In this document: piece by piece, positions 12,101 through 23,073 of the stretch
Layout of the letters: every line of letters begins with the position of its first letter
Numbering within the stretch: position 1 is the stretch's first letter
Assembly (NCBI GenBank): GCA_036971615.1
Contig: JAYKKR010000040.1
Coordinates: 1 to 64,000 of the forward strand
Reading direction: 5' to 3'
Origin: Amyloporia xantha
Taxonomy: Eukaryota; Basidiomycota; Agaricomycetes; Polyporales; Adustoporiaceae
Length of the DNA: 64,000 bases
Translations under genes and position numbers: made by a program
Notes under the pieces: model-generated
Database searches by the model: none
What the model was told of the DNA's origin: nothing
What the model saw: only the letters and a program-made list of their open reading frames with translations

Positions 12101-15100
12101 TCTCTCCATTGATTTCCCGGTGTCTCATGTAGATAGTACGTGAAGATTTGAACACGGAGACTAGCCATGTATAGTAATGGTGCGTGTGCGGGGGATTCAT
12201 ACCTGCTGTTCCTGGTCATCGTGAGCAAGAGGAGAGGTTATAGACAGCTCAGAGTGCGTGATACCTCCTGACCTGCAGATTTTGGCAGCTAGAAAGCGGC
12301 CAGTCCTGGGGAGCAAGGGGCGGATTGTCCAAATGTCATGTGCGAGTGCCCCACATTGCCCTTTCGGATTATTCAGCAACTCATTCTCAGTTCTCGCTAT
12401 CTCGCCCTGCTCGGTCGATGAATATCACCGCTGCCGAAGCGAGCTCTCATTATCTGTATTCGTCGAAGTTGCTGAAGGGAGCGATGATCGCTGCCAATGG
12501 ATCCTGATGCCTGGTGATCACAACTTGAAGGGAGCGGGAGCAGTGCAACTATCACCCCGGGACTCTCCCTGGCTCTGATGGTGAATGCATCCTTCTACTC
12601 GCAAACACCTTTGCAGATAATGCCTACTGTCAGAGTGTGTAACAACTTTGCCGCAGCCGCCAAGAAAAGGTGAGCTCCTCGGAAACACGCTGCGCAGAAT
12701 GTATCCTGACCCGTCTATGATCAGTGTAGTGGAATCCGCCCTGCATATTCCCTTTGCCTGTTGCGTAGCTATACTTGCCCGATACAATCATTGCGACTTG
12801 AAGTTCAATACAGAACTGAATCCTTCCGACGGCCACCACGAGGCGAGGTGTTCTTGTCGGGCCGAGGGTTTCGGGTTTTCCGCCACTACTGACACCCTCA
12901 GTACAGCTTCTAATGCCAAGAAGTTACCTTGCTGCAGTCCACCGAGATGGTCTACATCTTACCAGGAGGAGGATGGTATAGCATAGTCGCTCGGTGATCC
13001 AGAGTCGCAATGTGGGGGCATCTTGAATTCCCGAGGCCATTAATCGTAGGAACATGGACTCTAGGCTACGTCACCTCTAATACGATGGAATCTCGCGGGA
13101 GATCCCTTGGATCCTGTATACAGGCAGTCTGCATTATTTCTGCAGCTCCAAATTGCAAGGTTGACGATGCTGTGTCCACACAATTGATTTCGCCGCAGAT
13201 CCATGCACCATATCCCGTTGGGTACTCCCACCTCACCCTATTCCCGCCAGCCATCGACAAAACTGCCACGTCTGTGTGTTCCCTCGAGTGGTTGGCGTTG
13301 GAGGATATGACACCTTACCCGTAGAGGAACCATCTGGTATTAAACAAATGGACAAGTGCCTGTTACATGCAACCGAATACGTCTAATACATTGCCGCCTC
13401 ACCCAATGGGACAATGGGTTAGTGGCTGGACTCTCATTAAGGTTAGCAGTTGACGTTACAGTCCCTGCTTCAGCAGCTATGCATAGCCTCCGGGGCGTAT
13501 CATCGATTCTTCGCAGCCGCCGATGACCACAGCATGCAGTGGTCCTACGGCTCCATCCTGTGCGATGACCTTGCTATAGGACTAACACAGGGTTTCACAG
13601 CTAGAAGGTGCTAGTCCGTTCAGCAGGAAAAGTACAGGGGCGACTGTCTTTGACCTAAAGATCGTAGGTTTCCCCCAACGGAAGCAACACGTACAGATGG
13701 ACGGCTTGCTGTCTGGGCGGAATTTCGAGATCTGAAATTTCCACACAATTGGGGATAAAAACACGACATGCAATGAATACTTAGGCACAATGCAATAAGC
13801 AAATAATTTTGCCGAATTGTTGTTTCCAGTATCAATATAGCTGTCTTCAAAGGCTGCTAAATTTTAGGATTAAACATGCTCTCACACCTTTTCTTGGTTT
13901 GCAACACGAACCGTATAGGCTAAAAGAAAACGTCCGACTGTCTGTTTTCTAATATTTTGGAGAGTATAAAATGTGCCATGGCGATCGTAGCTTCGTTCAG
14001 TCCAAAGAATGGCAGCGATTGGGCATCTTTAGTGTGGCCTTTTGCTAGTCTATCATTGGTACCAGTGAGCTTAAGCATGGACCAGCATGACCCTTACATG
14101 GCGGCCCTTGTAAACAATTTTGTTCATCGATTAGCCGGTGCACACCTGGGCGCTGGACGAAAGTTAGAAAGCGTTGGCACCAAGACATTTGAGATCAGGG
14201 ATCCATAACTTTATGACCGCAAGCTGTGATGCGTACCTTCGTGGAAAGGAAACGAGGGGCCTCCAAACATTAGCAGCGGCTCAGGCTCCCGTGTCTGTTA
14301 TCCACCTATCCACAGCATTAGATTGACCACCGTGGCACTCTCCAAGACGCCAGGACGGTCTCACGTGTGTTGCCGTAGATAGGAATTTGCGTTGACAAAT
14401 AGATCTGTACGTACGTGCAATATCAGCCTGAGGTGGATTGGGATGGCAGATGCTGTGAGATAACAGCAGAGACGAAGAGGCATGAATCGCCCGGCCGAAC
14501 CAGTACCATGACCACAGTAGCATGAAGCTACGTCTGGCGTATGCGCGGGCAATCGCGTGCCTCAGGGTCAAAGCTTCTACACCGGCGATCACTTTCACAG
14601 AACATCACCACCGAGTCCTGCGCCCATACTCCATGTAAGTCTTATCAGAGGTGTCCACAAGCACCACAAGCTGATCTGGAGCCAAAGATGGGCGTGTGCC
14701 CTTATCTTCAGTTATTACAAGAGAGGTTAAGGCGGTATGATCTCCGATTCGGCGCACAGTGACAGTTTTAATGCTAGGAGCGCACCCTAGTGCAGGCTGC
14801 AGCTGAGCCGATCACAGGATGAATATAGTCGCCGCACTTCCTTATGTGACCTTTCAATGCACGGCGATCCGGCGATACTGCGGGTATTACAAAGTTTCGC
14901 TCTCACAAAGCTGAAATCTACAAACGTATGTACAACCGCAATCGTCTTCCGATTTTACACTTAGTGTTGACCATGTGAGGGCATATCAACTACATGATTC
15001 CTTTGTTCGAGCTTGCGTCAGCACTCAAAAGCGCTCTGATCGAGATCCATGTTGAGCCTTGTGTTCAACGGGGTTCTTTGCCAAAGTTCCATCAGACCGG

Positions 15101-15300
15101 GCGCAGCTCGGCACCGCCTATTGATGATTCTATCCTATCAAATGTCAATGGATAGTGGCCGTGGCGCTTCGTAAGAGAATGTTTCACGTACGTGCTTCTG
15201 ACACGATATTTACTCCGAATGGATTCCTCCTCGATGTTCCCAAGAGTTTCATTTCGAAGCCTACGACGAGTCCAGACGAGCGATATACACTGACATAGGT
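9200..15300. other. Long stretch without recognisable genes
   Basis: Many short open frames, none with a motif I can name. A few look coding-like but cannot be assigned, for example 11135-11258 (+) and the overlapping minus-strand frames at 11338-11755. No tandem repeats, inverted termini or transposase signatures were seen. The density of identifiable genes here is far below normal for a basidiomycete. Confidence 0.45.
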
Positions 15301-15322
15301 TTACCAACTTGCCTTTACTGAC

Positions 15323-16967
15323 ATGGAGAATTTTTGGGAGCCTGAAGAAGTTGGTGACGATTCGTCCACGGTGACATCACCTGCAAGCGATGTCATGCGG
15401 GCCTGTAGTCCTGCACCATCTCTTTACTCATTGTCTTCGTCCATCGAGGAGAGGTTCTTGGTAAGTATACGGCAGTAGTTTCTTCCTTTCCTGATACTTT
15501 TGTGTCTCTAGTCCTCCGGTTTGCTGATGCCAATATTCGTTTCCGATATCTAGGTTCGAGCTGCTTATGGGCGTCTCTTCAACAGAGTGAACGAGGTGAT
15601 ATTATGCCACTCATATCGCTGTAAAGTCGACAGCTTACAGGGTAAATGGCAGACATACTTTCTTCCTGCCGTCAGTGTATTCTCCACCGTCTTCATAAGG
15701 CGCACAGAACTAAGCGCCTTCCCGCTGAAATAAAGGATTACGACGAACACAGGCGCCTCGATCTCCAACATAATATGTATAAACTGTGCCTTGGTGGTCT
15801 GTATCCAGCCAGTGATCTGGTAGTGAGAGCACTTCAAACCCATTGTAGATCGGCGATCTTGGATGTTGGGACCGGAAGTGGATGCTGGCGAGTCTAGACA
15901 TGATCTTTTTTGCCTCTGAAGATTCTATATGCTACGTAGGGCTGTCGATATGGCTAAAGCATTCCCCCATTGTGATGTCCTTGGAGTTGACCTCGTGCTG
16001 CCGATAATTGAAGGGTAGGCCTCACTGCTTTCAGTCCTTCGAGCGTATCGTTGACAGCTTGGTACAATAAGGGAATTACCCCTTAACTGTCGGTAAGCGT
16101 TTCATCAGAGGCACAGACGGCTAACGACAATCGCATTCAATTCAGATTCGAGATAGATGATGTCAGTCAGTCTGAAGTGGACCGGCCCCGTTCTAATATA
16201 TTTTACAGGTGAATCTTGGTTTGTCTCATTATAAAGAGACATTCGACGTCGTCCATGTCCGCTCTGTATCAGTTGGGGTGAGTGCTCAAAGTCCTGACTA
16301 GTCCGCGCTTATTTTTGCCTGCTTCATAATCAGATACGTGACTTCCCCAGCTGTTGAAGGAGTTATCGGAAGCACTTCGCCCTGGGGGCGTCTTGATACT
16401 TGGAGATGGAGAGTTTCAATTGTATGATGAGAACATGCGGCCCAAAGCTTTCGGCGATCCAAGCGTTTCCGAATGCTCCTCGATCCAACAGATCTTCTTT
16501 GCCGCTTACAGCGCAATAAAAGAGAGAGGAGGGAACCCCGACGCTGCCGTTATGAATCCAACGTGGCTCAGATCTCTCGATTGTCTAACAGATGTCGGGT
16601 GGCATGAAATCTTTGTCCCCCTAGGTCCATGGCGATACGGTGATGTCTTTCTATTTCTCTTCCAGATATCACATTGAAACTATCACAGAGTGCGAAGACC
16701 AGAAACAACTCGCACATGCATGCCGGGAAAATTGTCTGGGATATTTGTCCAGCCTTGCGCCTCTATTGCTAAGGTGAATTCCTTATACTTTATGCTACGT
16801 ATATCGTCTCATGCAATCTCTTCACCGATAGCGATGGTTATTTTTCAGAAGTTGTAGAAGAATTATGCCTTAAGGGGGCTGCTGAAGTCAACGAACTTCG
16901 TATACACGTCTACACGCGTTGGAGCTTCGCATGGGCTGTGAAGAGTGCTGCTCATGTTTCGACATAA
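15323..16967 (+). pseudogene. TAM-domain SAM-dependent methyltransferase (possibly intact)
   Basis: Class I methyltransferase of the large fungal family that includes LaeA-like proteins; substrate unknown. It starts MENFWEPEEV, with an intron after EERFL, then VRAAYGRLFNRVNE. Next come LPAEIKDYDEHRRLDLQHNM and GGLYPASDLV, then motif I ILDVGTGSGCW (about 15858-15890). AVDMAKAFPHCDVLGVDLV, RFEIDDV, HYKETFDVVHVRSV and RPGGVLILGDGEFQLYDENM follow, and the end is HVYTRWSFAWAVKSAAH, stop 16965-16967. At least six introns are implied. Two junctions break the frame: after SGCW, and at RDFP|QLLKEL (16345-16348), where one C is missing from a C-run. If those are sequence errors the gene could be functional; as written it is not. 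Confidence 0.75.
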
Positions 16968-17690
16968 ATATTTCAGTTTAGAAGGATTTTTGGACCACAT
17001 GCAAGACTTGCCAGTGTTGATGACTGAGGCACGCTATGTACGGTATGCGTTCGTACAGTATCAAGTGACGGAATTCACATGTGCAAAAATCGCTAGATAT
17101 GCATGACGATACCTGATTGCCGTCGACATTTACAGCACCCTGTCTTAGTGTCAGCTTTTCTCCATCTTTAGTTTAGATAGCTGGATTCCTTGACACGTGA
17201 AGCCGGTATGCGTCAACGTGTGTAGTAGTCTGGTAACAGATGGGGTGGTGCAATTTGACACGGGAAGCTGCGGTCTTCGCTGATCGTCAGATGGCCATAG
17301 CTTGCAAGGTAGGGGCATTCAGCTATGCATTGAATTGGAAGAAATACGCAAAGACACCGAGACAAGTACTGCTAATAGTTGTCTTGTCAAGGAAAACTAG
17401 ATTTCGCGACCTACGCATTACAGGAAGTTTCCATACAAAGACGCAACTGAGAGCTCTACTTGGCCCCTGCATTGCAACGTACCTATCACAGCGCCTTTGT
17501 GAGAACATCAAGGCTGACGTTGGAGTATATGAAATTTGATAAGGGGCCAAAAATCAGGCGAAGGAATGGTGAGATCTCACGGCAATATGACTTTGTTCTC
17601 AGAGGTCTCCCCGTCGAGCAAAATAATAGCGACTTTCGTCGTCTGCTTGTTCCATTAATCTACGCATTACTTGTTGCAAGGGGCTCTCAC
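16968..17690. other. No recognisable gene
   Basis: Short unassignable frames only. A plus-strand frame at 17240-17539 overlaps a minus-strand one and neither shows family features. Confidence 0.4.
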
Positions 17691-17691
17691 C

Positions 17692-17890
17692 TCGTGCATC
17701 TGGAATTCCTCAATGGTGCCATACAAAATCTCACCCCCCTCAATCAGCGAAACACGATCGCCAACCTGGAAAGAAATAAGATTACTGACTGCCGGCCGCT
17801 CTGGACCGGTTGAGTCACCTCTAAAGGCTCTCCAGCTGTGAGATCCTCCCTGGTAAACGTAACGGCATGAGCAGTCTGATCTGGGTGCAG
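17692..17890 (-). pseudogene. Two-exon coding fragment, unknown family
   Basis: On the minus strand AHAVTFTREDLTAGEPLE joins VGDRVSLIEGGEILYGTIEE across a 54-nt GT-AG intron that keeps the frame exactly, and the second piece ends at another GT donor (about 17693). The clean splice argues that this was real coding sequence. The VGDRVxLI...G.I.G.I pattern suggests a small beta-barrel, but I cannot name the family. No flanking exons were found, so it is probably a gene fragment. Confidence 0.4.
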
Positions 17891-17900
17891 TGAGGGCCAT

Positions 17901-20090
17901 CGCTCAATCAGTACACGCACAATGTCATAAAATCAATGTTCGGAAACACAGCACTTGCGGTGGGCGTCGAATGGATGATGGCCATATTGTAGGGCCTGAC
18001 TCGAAGGAAGGAGCGGGATTATCTTATGCAGCTCATAAACGCCTTCTGTTTTATTTTTGTCCATCGTCCATCGTGAGGGTCCTTGCCATGCAGGTCAGTG
18101 GACAATCTGAAAATCATTGGAGATTCTCACCTGTCGCCTGTCGGGAGTGAAATTTGACGTTTCCTCGTTTAGAAGAGAAGCATTACGTTCAGCGCTGGAT
18201 CCGAGTCAAGCGTATCGAAGGCCGATTGATGCCCCTATATTCCTCCGTCCATGGACTGACAGGCATGACGCTAGCAACTAAGCTACTCCTGTGCAAACCT
18301 GATGGAATAAGGCGTCAGGTGTCTACCGGTACTTCGTGGATTCAATCGACAGAGTTTCCGTCAAAATCAGCATAGTACTTCAAATAGCTATCTCGTTGAT
18401 CCTAATATAGCTTTCGAAGTGTTTTTCCGAGTCCATGTCCTCCTACATAGATCATGGTATCATGATTTGTAGATTTACGACATCTTCACAATGAGTGGAG
18501 ATGATCTCGTGAATGCCGCAGAACAGGGCCTAACTTACGTGTAATCTGTAATTCTGATGCCGCACTCCAACCCATTACCCAGTATTCGCTGGGGCGAGAC
18601 CTGAGGGCTGACTTACCGTTTTCTGAATGCGGCGATAGGTGGGGTCTTCGAGCGCATTGGTGGAAGGCTGATGGAAGGGAGATGGGGTGATGACATGCGG
18701 CGTTTACGATCTGGGTAGGCGGCATAAACAGTCGGTTGACGAAGAAGTGGCCCCACCTCGTCGCCATCCCGCGGCGTTTCAGCGCGAGTAGTTTCCTGGA
18801 GTAGCGCCTTATATACGAGCTCAGAATCCAGTTACCTACATTGAAGGCTTTAGTGAACAGACTCGAGGTGTATAAAAAGCAGACGGAGTTAGCTGTGCGG
18901 ATTCCTCCCGAAGGTCCAAGCCTGAAGCAACGCGGCGCCCTCCAGCACAGCTGACTGCCACCGAACAGTATAAGGGAGCAGAGTCATCATACCTCTTCCC
19001 TTGCATCGTCCTACGTCTCATGTTCCCAGAACGCCTTTGCAGTGTTATCTAGCGAAGGCTCATGGGCACAAGGAGAGTCGAGACTTCATAAGCTCAACGA
19101 TGTCCTTGACACGTGATCGTATATCGTCCTAGTAGCTGCCGATGTTGAGAACAATAACTTGGTTAAGCGATTATGCTTGCCCTCGTCGATGTTCATCTCA
19201 TCGTCGGACATCTTGAGAATGTCGTATGAGTGGATGGCAAGCGAGAGTTGGGAATCGAGATTGCAGCAATCGTGTCGGTCGGTGTTCGCCGGTCACTGGC
19301 CGAAAATAGCGTGACATTTTTACATTGTAACTGTATATGATACTGTAGTGACATGAGTCACACGATCACTAAATGGGTATGATGTTTCGGAGTTGCACCT
19401 CTTGACATCCATGAAATGATTGTTATACGGGATGACCAATGTGCACAATGATCTATAAACTGTTCGCCGTGTCGGGCACTGGTAGACTGTTCTCTTTGCA
19501 AGCGTCGCCGTCCGGTTGTGAGTCAGGCATTCCCAGCGTCATATAGCCATAGCTTGACTCTCAGAGCTTATTTTGTGGCAGCAGCTCCCAGTGGCCCAGC
19601 ACATACGTGATGAGTATACTTGACGTGTATGTGTATACACACGAGCGATGAGACCGCATGCCACTCCTACGTAGATATTGATCAGCCGTCGGAATTAGAT
19701 GGAAGCTGGCTAGTCGCGCGGACCAGATGGGTGCAGCCGCAAGCGATGGTGTGAGACAGTCGACTCTTCGTTACCGGCGTGATGGGCGTGTCATACTAAT
19801 CCCAACTGGTATCTACTGGATTGTTGTTCCACTGACGGCCTCTTGCACAATTGAAGCGGTGCCTGGACAATTTAGGTATCATCGACTCTGTATCCACTGT
19901 GGTTCCCGATTTGCCATCTTGTGAGTCGCCACTTGATTGCATTCTCATTCATCTACCGCCCATGAAATTTGCATGGTGCGGTCCATGACTTTTTTCTGAC
20001 AAGTCCGGTCCACACGGAATCTCCCGCCCTTGGACACTCATAAAAGAGCACTCAGCGTGAATCCGACCCCACCACCACATCTGTGCGTAC
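17901..20090. other. No recognisable gene
   Basis: Mostly short random frames. A minus-strand piece at about 19155-19235 reads YDILKMSDDEMNIDEG and then loses coherence. It may be the first codons of a lost gene but is too short to name. Nothing else is supported. Confidence 0.4.
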
Positions 20091-20129
20091 ATACCACTTC
20101 ACTCTTGTAACTGCACCTGGATAGTCGTC
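20039..20129 (+). promoter_or_regulatory. Core promoter and leader of the MYND gene
   Basis: A TATA-like CATAAAAG lies about 90 bases upstream of the start codon, followed by a CA-rich leader with repeated CCACCAC and ACTTCACTC. Spacing fits a fungal RNA polymerase II promoter. Inference only. Confidence 0.35.
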
Positions 20130-20864
20130 ATGAGTGCAGCACAACTCATCCAACATCCCTGCACCATATGCCGCCAAACAACGACTATGTGGTGCAGCCG
20201 ATGCGAAAAGCCTGGTACTGCTCACCGGAACATCTACAGAACGTAAGTGCTAGTCCTATACTTTGTACGGGATTATGCCTGACGCCACGCCGTCACGACA
20301 ATGCAGGACTGGCCTCGTCATCGGAAAGAGTGCAAGCCTGCCAATACGGTACAGCAGCCTAATATGGTCGCCACGCCACCTGCGGCTCAGCAGCAGCTGG
20401 TCACGATAACCGCTATCTTGTTTGCACCGGAAGAAGGTACACCTACTTATGTCATGATCTGAGCCTGTCCGCGCCTAATCACTAACTCAAATTTGCCTCC
20501 AGATCGCTGTCGACTGATTTCGGTTCAGTGCCGCCCACGAGGTACAGTTTCCCAGGGCATTTGTCCGTTACCGCTGGTGGAAGATTACTTCAAAGAAGGT
20601 GTCCCAAACACAATCATCCTTACACAAGGTCTGAACGGCGAACCACTCCGATTCCCACTGCATATCTGGTACTGCCCCAAGGCTCTGCAAAGGGGCTCCC
20701 CCATCAATCGTGCGATTCATCGCATCACGTCCGGTGCTGCAGCCAAACCTTGGTGCGGTACCGTGATCGTGTTGAAATTCAATGGTTCGCGGAGACAGGG
20801 ATATTCTGATGCCGGAGCCAATGATTTGCCTGCGCTCTCCGCTTACTTCCTCGCTTACAAGTGA
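20130..20864 (+). CDS. MYND-type zinc-finger protein, one-base frameshift
   Basis: Starts MSAAQLIQHPCTICRQTTTM and carries a complete MYND finger: CTIC, CSRC, WYC, then H and C in DWPRHRKEC across intron 1. MYND fingers mediate protein-protein contacts. Three exons join in frame: 20130-20242, 20307-20436 and 20513-20864, both introns GT-AG and short. The rest (about 160 residues, ending ALSAYFLAYK) matches no enzyme I know and resembles the many small MYND proteins of Agaricomycetes. The one defect is at 20206-20209: GAAAAG should be GAAAAAG to join SRCE to KAWYC. A single missing A in a homopolymer may be a read error, so I keep it as a CDS. Confidence 0.75.
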
Positions 20865-20869
20865 TCAAA

Positions 20870-22425
20870 GTAAGTCTCTTCGTGATATCACACCGGCATT
20901 CCAGCATCATGCAGCACTAGAGTCAAACTCGCGGGATTCGATCCGAGCTTCCATGGAGAAATGCACTGTGTATATATGGGTAAACAAAAATATTTGGTAA
21001 AAGCTACTATACTGCGCTGACTGATTACGTTCCTCGCTCATAGCTTCGAACAAGCGAACCATGACTTTTGAGTATAAGCAGGGCCCAATGGCATATCTCA
21101 ACTGGCCCCAGTGTTGACTGAAGGGTTGAAGCGCGCCATCAGTGGTCTGAGATGTTTGCAGATGGTGTAAGGTTAGCACATTCCCTTCTGTAGTGATGCC
21201 AATCTCAGCCAAACGTAGACGGCAATGAAATATAGTCACATACTTTTACTGATTCTGCGATGTCATGCTACGTGCCGATCACGCGCGTCCATACCTCCTA
21301 TCGGTATGATCTTATTCTCAGGCTTGCGATTCACCATAACTCCAGGTGTTTTAGTAAATGTTCTGTTCAATATCTGCCAGTGAGCGCTCGTACCGAAGAC
21401 CTTGAATCCCGCCATAGACGTTCAATCTGATCTTCAAGTTTCCGTTCAAAGTAGATCCAGCTTATCGTCGAGGATCTTACACCCAATATTCGACGCTAGC
21501 CCATGGCTGTGAATCCAACAAGTTGGGAGCGTGTATGTGGTGATAGAATCTCGCGTTAGAACGTGATCTTCGAAGTCGAGGCGCGACATCTTCCGGCCTC
21601 CCATGACTACGCCAGTGAGGATTTCATCAGCTTCGGTCCTGCCTTCAAAATTCCATCGATCTATATTTATTGAGGCCTGACGCATACCATGTGCTAGCAT
21701 TTATTCTACTAGCACAGTTCCAAGGGCACGGATTCGACCGAAAACCATGTTAGCAATCTCAGGTGACGTTTGATCCCATGGCTGATGTAGGAACGTACAC
21801 TGTGGCTACTTTCTCAATAAATATTATCTATCGGGACGCGTTCTCTGGGATCCCACCTGCGAGGTTCGATAAAATCCAGAGTGTTGAAGTGCCTGTACTG
21901 AACGATTCATAAGAACGATTCGAGATGATCCTGCTGTTGGTTTGTAAGACTGGATCTGACCACTGGGATACTTCGTGTGAGCAGAACGTATACCACCTCC
22001 TAGTGTTGTTTGCTCAGACATTTCAAGGTGACTTTTGTGAGCACGGGCATGCTGAGCGTACGTAAGGGGTACATACACCAGTCAATGGCACCTATGCCGC
22101 TGATATATCACAGTACGAGGAGGTAAACATATCAGTCAAGCGTCGCCCACGTTTTGGGTTCCACATGTGCGCTCACAGGAGGGCGTGGAAACAAGGCAGA
22201 ATGGGTCGAGAGTTTGGCTAGAAGGCTTGACTGAAGAGATGCAAAGAAATCGACTACACTAGGAAATAGTGGGCAGAACGAGAGCGCCATGGATGTAAGC
22301 ATAATGTAAGAAAATGAAAAAACAAAGAACTCTTGCATTAACATGTGCCCCGCACGCAGACACAAACATGCCTAGCTTATTCTTTATTATGGCCAATGGG
22401 TTTCCATAACTCTACCCAAACATTG
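20870..22425. other. No recognisable gene
   Basis: Frames on both strands are short, and none shows motifs or a plausible exon series. No repeats noted. Confidence 0.4.
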
Positions 22426-22428
22426 CTG

Positions 22429-22943
22429 TTAATTCCAATCCTCGAAATCAACAAAGCACGAAAGCACACACACAATTGCATTGGATACGTCGCTATCTCT
22501 CCAGTAGCCTGTCGGTGATCGACTTGTGATTCCTCTGCGGTCTGAGCTTCTGAGATCGTCTGCGTCCTTCAAGCTCTCTATGGCCATTACGCGAACCATA
22601 TCCTCGACGTCGGGCCCGCTCTTCGCCCTATTGTACAGCTGTCCTGATTCCATCCCATTTAGTACGCTCGTAGTGCTTGACCCGCCAGCATCACTCACGC
22701 CTGTATTCCTTGGAGTGGTTCCTTTCGAAGGAGATCATCAGGAACGTCGTCCGCTCTCCCTCCGACGTTGTCTCTTCCTTTGTCTGTAGTAGTTCGCTCA
22801 TGCATTCGCTCCCACCGGCTCGAGCTCGGCCCGGCGGCCCCATTCCGGGGGCCCGTCACACCCCGGAACAGTCCCGGGTCGCGCAAGAGAGTGGCGGCGA
22901 CACGAAATATAATTTCGTTAGCCCATTCACGAAGGAGGATCAT
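22429..22943 (-). other. Coding-like minus-strand stretch, unknown
   Basis: A piece starting MSELLQTKEETTSEGERTTF and running to HSKEYR ends at a good GTGAGT donor (about 22697). Downstream, an acidic/Ser-rich frame (SGPDVEDMVRVMAIESLKDA) continues to about 22430. The two do not join with a confident acceptor. It could be a two-exon hypothetical gene, or chance; I do not recognise a family. Confidence 0.25.
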
Positions 22944-23073
22944 AGACTATGAAAGATCATGAAGGTCGCCGCCGGCACGTGATCACGCGTCTCGACTCTC
23001 GACTATCGCCAATATCGACAGTGATTCGACGCCGCCTTACTGAGTGTTTGATCCTCGGATCCTCAAACTCGTA

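Noticed and set aside
19150..19235. Possible start of a small nuclear protein gene (MSDDEMNIDEG) on the minus strand
   Set aside because: Only about 16 coherent residues; no continuation, so not callable.
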